Shown here one piece after another: positions 20,546-31,442 of a stretch of DNA of 64,000 nt. The position numbers and the translations under genes are program-made. The stretch covers positions 574,754 through 638,753 of the forward strand of contig KQ482003.1 of assembly GCA_001430745.1 (NCBI GenBank), given 5' to 3'. The stretch is from Auxenochlorella pyrenoidosa. Taxonomy: Eukaryota; Chlorophyta; Trebouxiophyceae; Chlorellales; Chlorellaceae. Position 1 is the stretch's first letter, and every line of letters begins with the position of its first letter. The notes under the pieces were generated by a model that was not told the origin of the DNA, did not search any database, and worked only from the letters and a program-made list of their open reading frames with translations.

Positions 20546-22449
20546 ATGAAGCGATCAGCTACAACTACAGCTACAGCACAGCTGCTGCTGCCACTGCTGG
20601 TGTGCGCGGCAAGCGCCACCGCCGCGCGGCTCTCGCCGACATACGGTGGCCTGCAGGCAAGTGCTGTCCCCGTGCACTGAAGCGAGCCGGCTGCGGCCTA
20701 CAAGGCTCCCTGTAAACAGTGAGCAATGGCTGGAAAGAAGAGGGCTTTCGATGATTATTCTTGGGGCATGTGGCCAACACGTGCAGGTCCCGGTAGGCGC
20801 GCCATGGTTCTGTCACAATCTGGACTGTCCCGAGTATACTGTGGTGGAGGCGACAGATGACTATGAGGTCCGGGACTATAAAGCAGGTGGGTGGGAAAGC
20901 TTTGCAGCTGCGGCCGTTGCCAGAGGACCACTGGGTGAGTGTTGTGATGCTGACCCGCCCCTACAAGCGCTGGACTATCTGCTTGAATTGTTCCAGAGTT
21001 TTTTTTTAAGGTGCCCTGAGAAGGAATTTGAAGCTAGAATAGATTGTCCAGCCCTCTCTTATCTGAGCCAACATCGCGCATGGGTTGCTATCCACAGCAC
21101 CGCATCCTTCCTGCTAAGACCAGCTGCAGCGCCGTCATGCCCTAATGAGCTCCTGCGCCGCCCTCCCGCTGCTGGCGCAGGAGCTTGGGTGAGCACTGAT
21201 GTGGAGGCATACGCGTATGCCCTCGCAATCAACAAGGCATTCCAGCAGCTGTACCAGTACATCGACGGCGCCAACGTCGACGCGGTCAAGGTGCCCATGA
21301 CCGCTCCTGTGCTCACGAAAATCAGGCAAGGTCGCACTGCCAGCCGTTTGTCCTGCCAGATGCAGCATGTGGTGCCTCGGTGTCGCATCCCATCACCTGA
21401 TTGACACACCTGTGCTCGGCCCTCCACGACCCTGCAGTGCTTCGGCAGGCCCGTTCTGTAAGAACAACTTTACTGTCAGCTTCTTCGTTCCTTTCGCTTT
21501 CCAGGCAAGCGCTCTAGATCTGGAAGCTGAGGCCTGTGTAGCATGAGGAGGAGGAACCGGCACTGTGCAGCCTGCTGACCATGCGCAGCTTGGAGGCACC
21601 GCTCCCCTTCCGCACTTCATGCGCCCACCCTTTTCTCCCGCAGAAGAAGGGCGCTCCCAAGCCGAACAACCCCGACCTTTTCCTGGAGGATTCTCCTGCC
21701 ACCACGTTCTACGTCGCGCAGGTGGGCGAGCAGTTCGGGCAGGAAGCCACGTGCCAAGCATGGGGGAAACTGCACGAGCAGAGGCATGCAGTTTGTCAAA
21801 CTGGCTACCTGTATAATTGAAGCATGTGCAGAATGCAGTCAGCTGGCCACTCTGCAGTTGTGAGTGCAGTCGCGGTGTGCAAAGTCTTGCAAGCATTACT
21901 CAACCCCGCCCCCACCCCTGCCTGTGCTGTGCGGTGTCGCAGAAGGGCGGCTATGTGATGGACGATTGGTCTGTGCAGAAGATGGTGAAGACCTTGGCAG
22001 AGGTGGGGCTGAGCTGTTGGTCTGCTGCTTTGGTGCAACAGAGGCGCGCGTGCTGTTTCCTGACATGTGTAGCCCACTGCCGTAGCTGTGGCGAGCCTGC
22101 ATTGGTGCATGCGTGCATGGCGTCCAACCCACCCTTCCCCCCTTTGTCTTCCTGCTGTCTAGGCCCTGGAGCGCGATGGCAAGGAGTATGAGACAGATGT
22201 GTTCTATGTGGCCGGTTACGACCCGCCTTTCCGCATCACAGGTGCGAGGCTTACAGCACGGAAGTGGGGCTGCCAGCAGTGCTTTACATCACTTCTGCTT
22301 CGCTCTGCTTGTGCTTGCGGACGGAGTGCAGCGGTCGCTGAGCAGGGTGAACGATCCCTACACTCGCCTCCCTTTCAATTTGCCTTGAAGGTCGTCACAA
22401 CGAGGTCTGGCTCGAGGCAAAGGACAAGGATCTGGGCAAGCAGCAGTGA
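20546..22449 (+). CDS. SOUL-family haem-binding protein with signal peptide
   Basis: SOUL/HBP-type haem-binding protein. Exons 20546-20656, 20787-20886, 21181-21325, 21438-21504, 21644-21721, 21943-22002, 22163-22241 and 22391-22449 give 699 nt (232 aa). Residues 1-27 form a classic signal or thylakoid-type targeting peptide (KRSATTTATAQ then LLLPLLVCAASATA), so the protein is probably secreted or vacuolar rather than cytosolic. SOUL hallmarks follow: CPEYTVVEATDDYEVRDYKAG, WVSTDVEAYAYALAINKAF, QQLYQYIDGANVDAVKVPMT, APVLTKI, NFTVSFFVPFAFQ, VFYVAGYDPPF and a closing HNEVWLEAK. Three introns (after 20656, 21325 and 21504) need GC donors (CAG|GCAAG). Haem binding is inferred from the family; it is likely involved in tetrapyrrole handling, but the partner is unknown. 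Confidence 0.92.
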
Positions 22450-22469
22450 GGCTCTCTACCAATGGGTCC

Positions 22470-22670
22470 ACATTGGTGGTGGCCAACCCTGGCGCGTGCT
22501 ACCTGAACCTCACACAATCCCCAGTGTTGGGTGCACAAGGCTGCAGTGCTTTTTGAGCAAGATTTAGTGCCGTCTACTGCCCGGCGCAGCATGGTCAGCG
22601 CCTCCCAGTGCAGAAAACCCCACTTGTGGCTTTTGGCAGACAAGCTGGCTCGCAGCTCGGAGCCTACTCT
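22470..22670 (+). repeat. Dispersed repeat, copy 2 (partner at about 9215-9395)
   Basis: Collinear diverged match to 9215-9395 in the same orientation (shared CTCACACAA, GCACAAGGCTGCA, CGGCGCAGCATGGTCAGCGC, CCCCACTTGT, CGCAGCTCGGAGC). Here it begins about 20 bp after a stop codon and so probably lies in the 3' UTR of the SOUL gene. No ORF or terminal inverted repeats were seen. Confidence 0.7.
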
Positions 22671-23087
22671 ATTCTCGTCTGCACTTGGGTCTCCCAAGCT
22701 TTTTGACCAGCCCACCGTCCTCTCATTTTGTCAGCCGGTGCCATTCGCATACCCTTCCTCTAGCGTAAGCAATGAGCCTGTCACTCGAGTAATAAGAGCA
22801 GCGCCGGGTATCAAGGGCAGCTGCCGGAGGGAGAAAGGGCAGGCGCGGGGTGGACCCATCGAGGCGCAGGCGTAGGCCAGCTGGCGGCATGCCCGGCGCG
22901 CATGTGCGCACGGCTCTGCTGCACTCAAAACAGGGTCGCTGCAGGCCTCCAGAATGGCGTCTAACATCTGCTGCTGGCTGCCCACGTGTTTTGCTGCTTT
23001 TGGGTTTCTGAACAGCTGAAGAGCAATCGCACGATTGGCTGATCTCTGTTGCACCTCTGTTTTGCTCTTTCTTTTGTTGCGCAAAAG

Positions 23088-23092
23088 TTACA
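23088..23092 (-). terminator. Putative TGTAA poly(A) signal, UGDH
   Basis: Plus-strand TTACA 104 nt beyond the UGDH stop codon at 23196. The position fits chlorophyte 3' UTR lengths. Confidence 0.4.
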
Positions 23093-23195
23093 TTGAGCAA
23101 GTGTGTAGTTTAGTAGTTAGAAGGGAACATGAAAATCAAAAATAGACTAGCCAGGGCACATGCGTCAAAATCTGCACGGCGGCCCCGCATCAGTT

Positions 23196-26100
23196 TCAGT
23201 CGTAGTGCTTCTGCAGGAAGGGGTCCAGCGGCTTGCCCAGCGCGTACACAATGAAGCCGATGTCCCGCAGCTTCTGGTGGTCCAGGATGTTGCGGCCATC
23301 AAAGATGAAGGCGGGCTTGACCATGGTGTCGTAGATGGCCTGGTAGTCGTAGGTCTGTAGGCGGCCGCGAAGCCAGGGTGCAAGGAGCAATCACTCTTGA
23401 GCACACCGTCTACTTTGGTGCACCACAGGTACATTGCAGCACCTGTTGCAGGTGGCGCTTGCCCCTCCTTGGCGCACCTTGAACTCGTCCCACTCTGTGA
23501 GCACGCAGATGGCGTGCGCCTCGCGGGCCGCCTCCATGGGGTTCTGCAGGGCAGCAGGAGCGCACGGGCTTTGCCGCTCAGGGCAGCTTGCTGACATCAG
23601 CCTGATGTGGACGCCTGCTGCACCTGGCCAGGGGTCTGCAGCATGCCACTTGATTTAGAAAGCCTGCTCACCGACGCAATGTCGATGGCGGTCTTGGGGA
23701 CGGGGCGGGAGCGGGGCGAGGGGTGGTCCCACTCAAACTTCTCGGTGCCCAGGTCCTGGTAGATCTGGCCGTCCTCCACCTGCGGGTCGTACACGCACAC
23801 CTGCACGGGGGGCAAGCAAGGGGGAAGCACGAGGCGCAGGCGGTGAGGCAGGCCCCAGACAAGCGTAGCGACCCTCTCCGCTCCGCTGCCATCAACTGAC
23901 CTGCGCCTGCCCAGCACCACAGGCTGCGCGAGGCCCACTCACGCTGGCGCCGTCTGCCATGAGGCCGCGGCAGATGTCGATGGCGGGCGTCTCGCGGGTG
24001 TCGCCGGTGTCCTTCTTGAAGGCAAAGCCGTACACCGCGATCTTCTTCTGCTTGATGGTGTTGAACATGGCGGAGATGACGCGCTCCACAAAGCGCTGCT
24101 TCTGGTAGTCATTCATCAGGATGACCTGGCGCAGGCAGCGGAACAGCAGCGGGTGGCTGGGTTTGCCTTGGCGCAGGAGTGCGTTGGCCAGCCGAAAGCA
24201 GGCGGGCAGTTCAAGCTGCAACCAAGAGCTGCCCACTGCCCCACCTTCCACCTGCCGCCTGGTCTGTTTGACCTCTGTGCCCCCACCTGGTGCCAGTAGT
24301 TGGCCACCTCCTGCAGGCCCACAGTCTCGCAGATGTACACCAGGTTGAGGATATCCTTCTGGAAGCAGGAGCCGCCAAAGCCGACCGAGGCGTTCAGGAA
24401 CTTGGGGCCGATGCGGGAGTCGGTGCCGATGGAGCGGGACACCTGCTGGACGTCGGCGCCTGCAGGGGGCAGAGGGCCCAAGCCAGGCGTGTGTTCAAGC
24501 ACAGGGCATGGGCAGGCTCATTTGGGAGAGCATGCTCTCTGATCAGCCTGAGCTCCTGCCTGTCCAGCCGGGCTCCCCACCCTGCACTGCCCAGCAAGCA
24601 CGCCACTGAGGCAGCGCACCGGTGGCCTCGCAGAGCGCGGAGATGGAGTTGACCGAGGATATGCGCTGTGCCAGCATGGCGTTGGCAGTCAGCTTGGACA
24701 GCTCCGCAGACCACAGGTTGGTGCACAGGATGCGGTCCTTGGGCACCCAGTGCTCGTACACCCTGCGTGCGGCAGGGGAGGGGAGCAATGGGGCTCCCAC
24801 CAGCATGAGACGCGCAGGGCTGAGCAGCAGGTCTGTTGCGCAACCAGCGCTGGGCTGATGCACCCCTTTGCACAAGCGCTCCTTGTCTGCCTGTCTCACC
24901 CAGCCAGAGTGGCAATGGCGGCACGGCCAGACTCGGTGTCCTTGCCGCCAATCAGCACGCGGTCGGGGGCCATCAGGTCCTGCAGCAGGGAGGCAGCAGG
25001 TGGATGACGACAAGCATGTGCAGCTTACAACCTGAAGAATCCTGCAGCCGCAATGCCTCGATACTTCAGGGCAGGTTCAGCACTCCCACTCCTTTGACCC
25101 ACCTCAATGGCAGTACCCTCTGCCAGGAACTCAGGGTTGGACAGAATCTCAAACTGCACGTTGGGGTCTGTGCAGTTGCGGCGCAGCACCTGCAGAGGAG
25201 CCAGGGGGACCAGCACACACGGGGCAAGTTGGATGGGTAGCACCCACAAGGCACTGGCCATGCGCAGCAGAGAGAGATTGGCCCCCTTCTGCCTCTGCCC
25301 ACGGCCCGTACCTTCTCGATCGCATCGGCGGTCTTCACCGGCACGGTGCTCTTCTCCACAATGATCTTGCTGGACTTGGACACGCTGGCAATCACGCGCG
25401 CCGCGCCCTCCCAGTAGGTCAGGTCGGCGGCCTTGCCGGCACCCACGCCGCGGGTCTTGGTGGGGGTGTTGACGCTGCCGGGAGGGAGTGAAAGTGTTGG
25501 GTGCTGGGATGCTTTCCATCGAGGCGTCGTGCTGGGTCAAGGTGTGCTTTGACACGACTGCACCACCTTTGCTGAGCAGCCCTGCATTCCGTCCCTCTCC
25601 AACCAGCACCTGTCTGGCAGGCTCACCTGACAAACACGATGTCGGCCTCGCCCACATGCTTGTTCACGTCGGTGGAGAAGAACAGGTTGCGCCCACGCGC
25701 CGTCTTGACCACCTCCAGCAGGCCCGGCTCATAGATGGGCAGCTTGTCGGTGTTCCATGCGGCGATGCGCGCCTCATTGATGTCCACCACTACGACCTCA
25801 ATCTCTGGGCACTTGTGTGCAATCTGCCGAGGGTGGGGCAGGCAGGAGGCAGGGGTGCAGGGAGGAGGGCGCTGATGTGATGGCAGCAGCATGCGCATAC
25901 GCGAGCTGGCGCTGCCAGGGGGCGCAGTCCAGGGCAGCTGATAAGATATAGGTGATACAGGATTCTGTTCACAGCCTACGGAAAAAGGTGCTGATACATC
26001 CTCTGCACTCACCATTGCCATTGTGGGCCCGCCTGAGGGAGCAGTGGGGTGGGGGGTGTGGATCGAGTCAATAACTGAGCTTTGATTGTGCGGTTGCATA

Positions 26101-26525
26101 TCCAGAACAAGCTAAAACACTCCTGCAAGCGCCAAACCCCGACTCGCACATCCCACAGCTTGCAAGACCCCCGAATCTTCCCAGTACACAGCCACTTGCA
26201 GCCGGCTGAACCGACAGCACGCCCGCCACTATGGCAGGCGCAGAGCCGCGTCGGGTCACTCACCCACATAGCCAGCGCCTGCAATCGTGCACCCAGGGAT
26301 GATAAGGAGAGGTTGGAAGGGCGGGCAGGAGGTGTGAGAAGCTGGGTGAAGGCAAAATTCAAGTGGCAAGCGCAGGGACCTGGCAACTGCACCATGCTTT
26401 CACCACAGGAACTATTAGTTGCACAGCAAGCGTCCCACGCAGTGCTGCAGAGGTCGGTGGGACGCCGCGGGCTGTTGGGGCCAAACTGCTGTGTTTGCAG
26501 GCTTACCAATGCAAGCGATCTTCAT
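23196..26525 (-). CDS. UGDH: UDP-glucose 6-dehydrogenase
   Basis: Cytosolic NAD-dependent enzyme oxidising UDP-glucose to UDP-glucuronate, the precursor of wall uronic acids, xylose and arabinose. The N-terminal Rossmann motif is assembled from three tiny exons: 26507-26525 (MKIACIG), 26264-26278 (15 nt) and 26013-26032 (20 nt), reading GAGYVGGPTMAM. Next come 25627-25823, 25312-25474, 25103-25189 and 24900-24979, then further exons down to the stop at 23196. Conserved blocks: [67 protein letters not shown], the active-site loop [19 protein letters not shown] with its catalytic Cys, [16 protein letters not shown] (UDP-binding domain), VYDPQV and FDGRNILD. The frame matches plant UGDH throughout, including a long C-terminus ending FLQKHYD. 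No gap in catalytic residues was seen. Confidence 0.95.
26467..26502 (-). repeat. 36-bp element shared with 63240-63274
   Basis: GCGGGCTGTTGGGGCCAAACTGCTGTGTTTGCAGGC on the plus strand in two parts: GCGGGCTGTTGGGGCC, then AAACTGCTGTGTTTGCAGGC. The reverse complement of 63240-63274 is identical except for one missing A. Here it overlaps the donor end of UGDH intron 1. Weaker similarity continues outward on both sides. Confidence 0.75.
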
Positions 26526-27822
26526 TTTGGCGAAAGTTTTGACCAACTGAGAGGTTTGACAAGCACTCTCGCAGTGCTCCCAAGGTCGTCCCTGCGCTAC
26601 AAACTTTCGACGGTTTGGGGAGCGGGAAAGACAGTGATGGCTGGGGGGATCGGGGGACAGCGCGAGGGATTGGAGCACTTGAAGGGCCCTGCCACTGGCA
26701 GGCTGCCAGCGCAGCGTGCCTTCTTGCCATGCGCTGTCCATGAGCCCCCCTGCCAACCGCCAGCCTGGGCTTGTTCCACACTTAAGTGATGGCGGAGGAC
26801 AGTAAATGCTCTCTTTGAAAACCCCTTATGGGAACCCTGGAGGCAACTCATGGAGCCCTTGACGCCTCAGGACGGCGATGGCGGCTCGAGCACGCCTCAG
26901 GGCGTAACATTGCAAGGCGGTCCACAGCAATGGCACCGTTAGTATGCATGGCACATCATGATCTTATCCATGAGGGTAAGCGTGGCTTCTGCAGCGGCAG
27001 GGTGGGTGGTGGCGACGGGGGGGTGGGGGTGGGAAGCGGAGGCCTCGCTGGCCACAGCAGCAGCGGCAACGTCCCACTCTATGACGAGCAGCAGCAACCT
27101 CGGCGGCAGCGGGCAGGGACCATGCGGCACCCATGGTCAAAGCACAGGCTTGACCGCCCCCCTGCCGCCCTCATTCTGTGGAGCTCCCTGAGTCTTGACT
27201 GCTCCCACTGCTGCTCTCAAAGGCGAGCAGAGCGGGGCTGCAGAGCAGGCTGAGGGCTTGGCGCCGTGGCCGCACAGCCCCGCCGCTCCCGCTGCTAGTC
27301 GAGTGCGGCTGCTCTCAGGTACGTTGTCAAGCAGGTATGGAGGTGGGAGGTGACGGGCCCGGCTGCTCAACCTCACCGAACGCACATCCCCACTGATGTC
27401 TACAGGCAGCCCCCCGGCCCCCCCGCCCCCCCGCGAAGCTGAGGGCCGCCGCCCGCAAAGCCAGGTGGGGGATGAAGAGCCGCCGGTGTTGTGCTGCAGT
27501 CAGCATTCGCAAAGCACATTTGGGACACAGTTTGATAATCTGCTTTGCCCTTGACTGTGAGTGATGATGGTGCCAGCAGCAGGCGGTGCCAACATGGCGG
27601 TAGCAGCAGCGGGCAATGCACACCGCTGATGCCAGCCACCCCCAACTCGCACGAGCGTTACCCGCTCTCACAAACGTGCACATTGCCTGCCTGCTGCAGA
27701 ATTTCACCCGCTCTCCAGCGTGAGATAGCCAGCGCGAAGGCTCGCGAGGTCGCGCTGCGAGGCAGTGGTCCGAGGGAGCCGTAGCTTTCGCAGCGGATTT
27801 GCTGAGGACAACACGCCGCGAC
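26526..27822. other. Divergent intergenic region UGDH / CCR4-like
   Basis: 1.3 kb between two divergent start codons. It contains G-rich tracts (about 27000-27060) and C-rich tracts (about 27410-27440). Several open frames exist but none shows a recognisable domain or coherent splice pattern, so I read it as promoter and UTR sequence. Confidence 0.4.
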
Positions 27823-30800
27823 ATGTTCAGGGGCAGCAGTGGCGGCCGAACAGGCGGCGGCGGCAGCGGCGGAGTAAGCAGCGACAGAGGCAGAGTCCCT
27901 CGGAGCAGAAGTTGTGGGCCTCCAGGCGGCAGTAGCAAGCAGAGGCAGAGGAGCAGCTCTGCGCCGTCAGGTTCTCGCTTGCACCTCTGCACGCATTTCC
28001 GCCGAGGGTACTGCCGGTTTGGGTCCGCCTGCCGATTAAGTCACGACCCGGCCGACCACGCAGCCGCCGCGCTCCCTTTCCACGATCGGCAGCTGGCGCA
28101 GTCGCAGGTGTGTTGGGCAAACGTGGCAAGCGCCGGGTCTGCCTGCCATTTTGCCTCTGTCTACATCCCCACGTGCCGCCTTCAGTCCTGTGCACCGTGG
28201 TCTCCATTTGCTGTGCAGGCCAACCTGAGCACAGCTGCAGCCGCTGCGAGCGCAGGCTTGCCTGCCGGCGCTCCCTGGCGGTTTCGCGTGCTCAGCTACA
28301 ACATACTCGCCGACCATCTGGCGCATGAGCACGCAGCAGAGCTGTACAGCTCGGCGCCGCGCTTCTCGCTGAGGTGGAGCTACCGCAGCGGCCTCATCAT
28401 CCGGTGGGGTGGGGGGCAGCGCTCGCTGCCTGGCTCCTGCTTGGCCCCTCATGTTTGCGCCTGGTCAGGACGCGGGTCTGGTTGTTGCTCATTTCCCGGC
28501 CGGATCAGCTGCTGATGTGCTCTGCTACCCATGCTCTGCAGGGAGATCGTGCACCACCGGCCAGATGTCGTCTGCCTGCAGGAAGTCGACCACTTCCGCC
28601 AGATGCAGGAGGAGCTGCGGCCGCATGGGTGAGCAGCGGGCACGGCGGGCCAGGCTGTCTGCCCCTCCCTGCCGTCTGCACTGTCTGGTGGCGTTGACAG
28701 CGGCCGCTCTGCTGCTGTCAAGTCTGTTGCAGCTTTGTTCTCCTTTTGCTCACAGGTATGAGGGCCTGTACACCAAGCGGACTGGCGACCGCCGCGATGG
28801 CCTGGCCATGTTCTGGCGCACCGACAGTGTCCGCCCTGGTACGTCCAGCATGGGTGGCAGGGGTGGCCCTCTGCGTGGAGATGATCACGTCGGCAGGCGC
28901 TGCAGGACCGCACTAGACCATTTCGGAACATCTGGGCTGCTGCCCTCCTCACCCGTCAGGCCGCACTGCTTGCCCCCTCTGGCTCGGCCCTGCAGTGAAG
29001 CAGCGCACCATCTGCTTCTGTGACTATGGTCTGAAGGACAACGTGGCGCAGCTGGTGGCCTTCCAGCGGGTGGGCGGCGCTGCCGACGCGCCGAGCCAGA
29101 CCAGCAGCGAGGGCAGCGCGGGCAGCTTGTCGGGGCACAAGCGGCGGCAGGCCGACTCGGGACCCAGCAGCAGAGGCGCCAGCGGACCCACGCACCTACG
29201 GTTTGATGACAGCGACAGCGACAGCTGTGGGGGTGGCGATGCGGCATCGCGGGGAGCACGATTTGCCAAGCGGCGAGGCGTGGTGCCCAGCGCTGCAGCT
29301 GCGGCGGCACTGGAAGCCTGCTCAATACGAGACGCGGTCTCTAGCCAGCCCAGCAGCCCAGCAGCAGGGGCTGGGCCTGCAGCAGGGGCAGCAGCAGCAG
29401 CAGCGGCGGCAGGGAGAAGTCAAAGCGGCTCGATGTGGATGGGGATCGAGGTTGAGGAAGCCACAGAGCTGGCTGATGGTGATGCCGAGGCAGCAGTGGT
29501 GCAGCAGCACCTTCCCTCGCTGGTGGTCGCAAATATTCACGTGCTGTTCAACCCACGGCGTGGTGACATGAAGATGGGACAGGTGACTGGGGCCTCATGC
29601 CAGCTCAATGTGTGGAGCTATGCTGGCGCTCAATCTGGTGCGTGCGTGGATGTCGCAGCACCGCACGGATGAGGGAGGGTGGCCTGCATAAGTTTGCTGG
29701 CTGGTCGTCCACCTATGGAGCACATGCTGCGCCTGTCGTGCAGGTGCGGCACCTGCTGGAGCAAGTGGACAGCCTGTGCTTGCAGCAGCAGAAGAGCTCT
29801 GGGCTGCGGGCAGCTGCTGTCATCTGCGGTGATTTCAACTCTGCAGCAGGTGAGTGTGCGAGAAATTTCCGAAAGTGTACGAAGTGAGGGTGTCTTACTG
29901 CCCTGCCAAGGGCCTTCTTGGAAGCGCAAGGATGAAGCTTTCAACGTGCTGATCTCCACTCTTGCTGGGTAACGCTTTGCGTTGGGGCCATGCATGCTGC
30001 AGGGAGCCCCATCTACGACTTTATTCGCGATGGCAAGCTTGAGTTGCCACTGCATGACCGCCGTCGGATGTCGGGACAGGTGCGCTCCGCTGCCGCCGCC
30101 CAATGTCAAGACCCCAGTTGCCACGGTTGCTCTGCCAGGTTGCATGGCCCATCTGTATCAGCATCCCTGCTGCAGGTGGAAACTTCTGGGCGCAACTGGC
30201 GGGCGATGCAGCAACAGTTCCTTGCGCAACAGCGGCAGCAGCAGCAGCAGCTGCGGCTCAGTGACGGCGCTGGAGCTGGCGTTTGCGACGCCTGGCCTGG
30301 GCAGCCCCCTCCGCTGGTGGTGAATGCGGCGGCAATCGTGCCGCCGTATGCTCCACCTGCAGTTGGCCCTGAATGGCGCAGCAGCAGCGGCCGCAGGAGC
30401 ATGCGGCCCTGGTCGGCAGAGGACGTGCTGCTGGCGGCGGGCAGCAGCCACGGGGGCACCTCGATAGCACGCCACCCTCTGCAGCTGGAGTCGGCATACC
30501 GAGCAGTGACGGGCAGCGAGGCTGCTTACAGCACCTGTCACGACAAGTGAGTGGAAACGTGGGGAGCCTTCCATGTGCTGGAATGACGACACGGCCACCT
30601 GCAGGACTTTGTGCTATGTGTACCCATTGTCTCAGCAGGCGTGAAGAGCTGCTTTGCCTCTTGAAACTGATCATGGTCACCTCTGCCCTTCAACTTGCCA
30701 GGTTCATTGGCTGTGTCGATTACGTTTGGTTCTCACCTGGCGGCAGCGAGGCTGCACCCTGGCACTTGCTGCCGCTGGCAGTGCTGCCTCCGCCGCCGCT

Positions 30801-30951
30801 GGAGACGCTGCACTGCGCGCTGCCCTCGCCTGCCTGGCCGTCAGACCACATCTCGCTGGTGTGCGACTTTGCGCTGCTGAACAACGGAGTGCCTGCCCAG
30901 CAGGGTGCCAACAGCCAGCGCACCAAGGCAGGCGCGCAGGCACACTTGTGA
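27823..30951 (+). CDS. CCR4-type exonuclease-endonuclease-phosphatase protein with N-terminal CCCH zinc finger
   Basis: Putative poly(A)-specific deadenylase of the CCR4/nocturnin EEP superfamily, like plant CCR4 homologue 6. Exons 27823-28107, 28219-28403, 28542-28628, 28756-28838, 28996-29582, 29744-29849, 30003-30079, 30176-30546 and 30702-30951 give 2031 nt (676 aa). Residues 1-48 are Gly/Ser/Arg-rich. A single CCCH finger follows (CTHFRRGYCRFGSACRLSH; spacing C-X7-C-X5-C-X3-H). The EEP core has LSYNILADHLA, CLQEVDHF, RRDGLAMFWR, NIHVLFNPRRGDMKMGQ, ICGDFNSAAG, DYVWFS and PSDHISLVCDF, so the metal-binding Asn/Glu/Asp and catalytic His are all present. A low-complexity insertion of about 130 aa (29070-29500) interrupts the core, and a second Gln/Ala-rich insertion is at 30200-30480. 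It likely acts in cytoplasmic mRNA 3'-end shortening. Confidence 0.9.
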
Positions 30952-31442
30952 ACAAGGTGCCGCTCGAAAGTACGGGCGACGCTGGACAATCTTCACCGTG
31001 CCCTTGCAGGCATTTTATGCTCTCTAGGCTAGCCGTTCCACTGTGCTTGAATGTTGAAAATACATCACACCACACAATCGCATAATGCATCTCGCATCTG
31101 CCCAGACAGTCAGCAAACCATGTCCCATCTCTCTGTGAAGCATCAGTGAGATCAAGAGCTGCAGTGAAGACCCTGCCTGCCGGGCTGTCCCAAGGCAAAG
31201 GCAGGCAAAAGACAATGCCGAAGCCAAGCATGGGCATGCAATCCGGCGGTGACTGCTGCAAATCAGCACTGCAGCGCTTAGTGCCGGGTTTCAATGCTGG
31301 TACATCGACAACCTGCACCTTTTGATTGCACCAACAAATTTTGAGCATAAACGGTGGCACAGGAGATGCTGCCAAGTGCGTCACAAGCTGCAACAAAGCA
31401 TGCCATGCTGGGGTCCGTGACTCGCCACTGGCATGGAACGTA
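30952..31442. other. Convergent 3' intergenic region
   Basis: Between the stops of the CCR4-like gene and the amidotransferase gene. It should contain both 3' UTRs. No coding or RNA feature was recognised. Confidence 0.4.

Larger units (their letters stand above)
22450..23195. other. Convergent 3' intergenic region, SOUL / UGDH
   Basis: Contains copy 2 of a dispersed repeat immediately after the SOUL stop and the UGDH 3' UTR with a minus-strand TGTAA at 23088-23092. No coding exon was recognised. Confidence 0.45.

Noticed and set aside
26828..27253. Plus frame of 141 codons upstream of the CCR4-like gene
   Set aside because: Gly/Val-rich low-complexity, no domain, and no splice path into 27823.
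27327..27992. 221-codon minus frame overlapping the CCR4-like first exon
   Set aside because: It is a shadow of the plus-strand coding exon and GC-rich flank; the plus frame has the zinc finger and fits the family.
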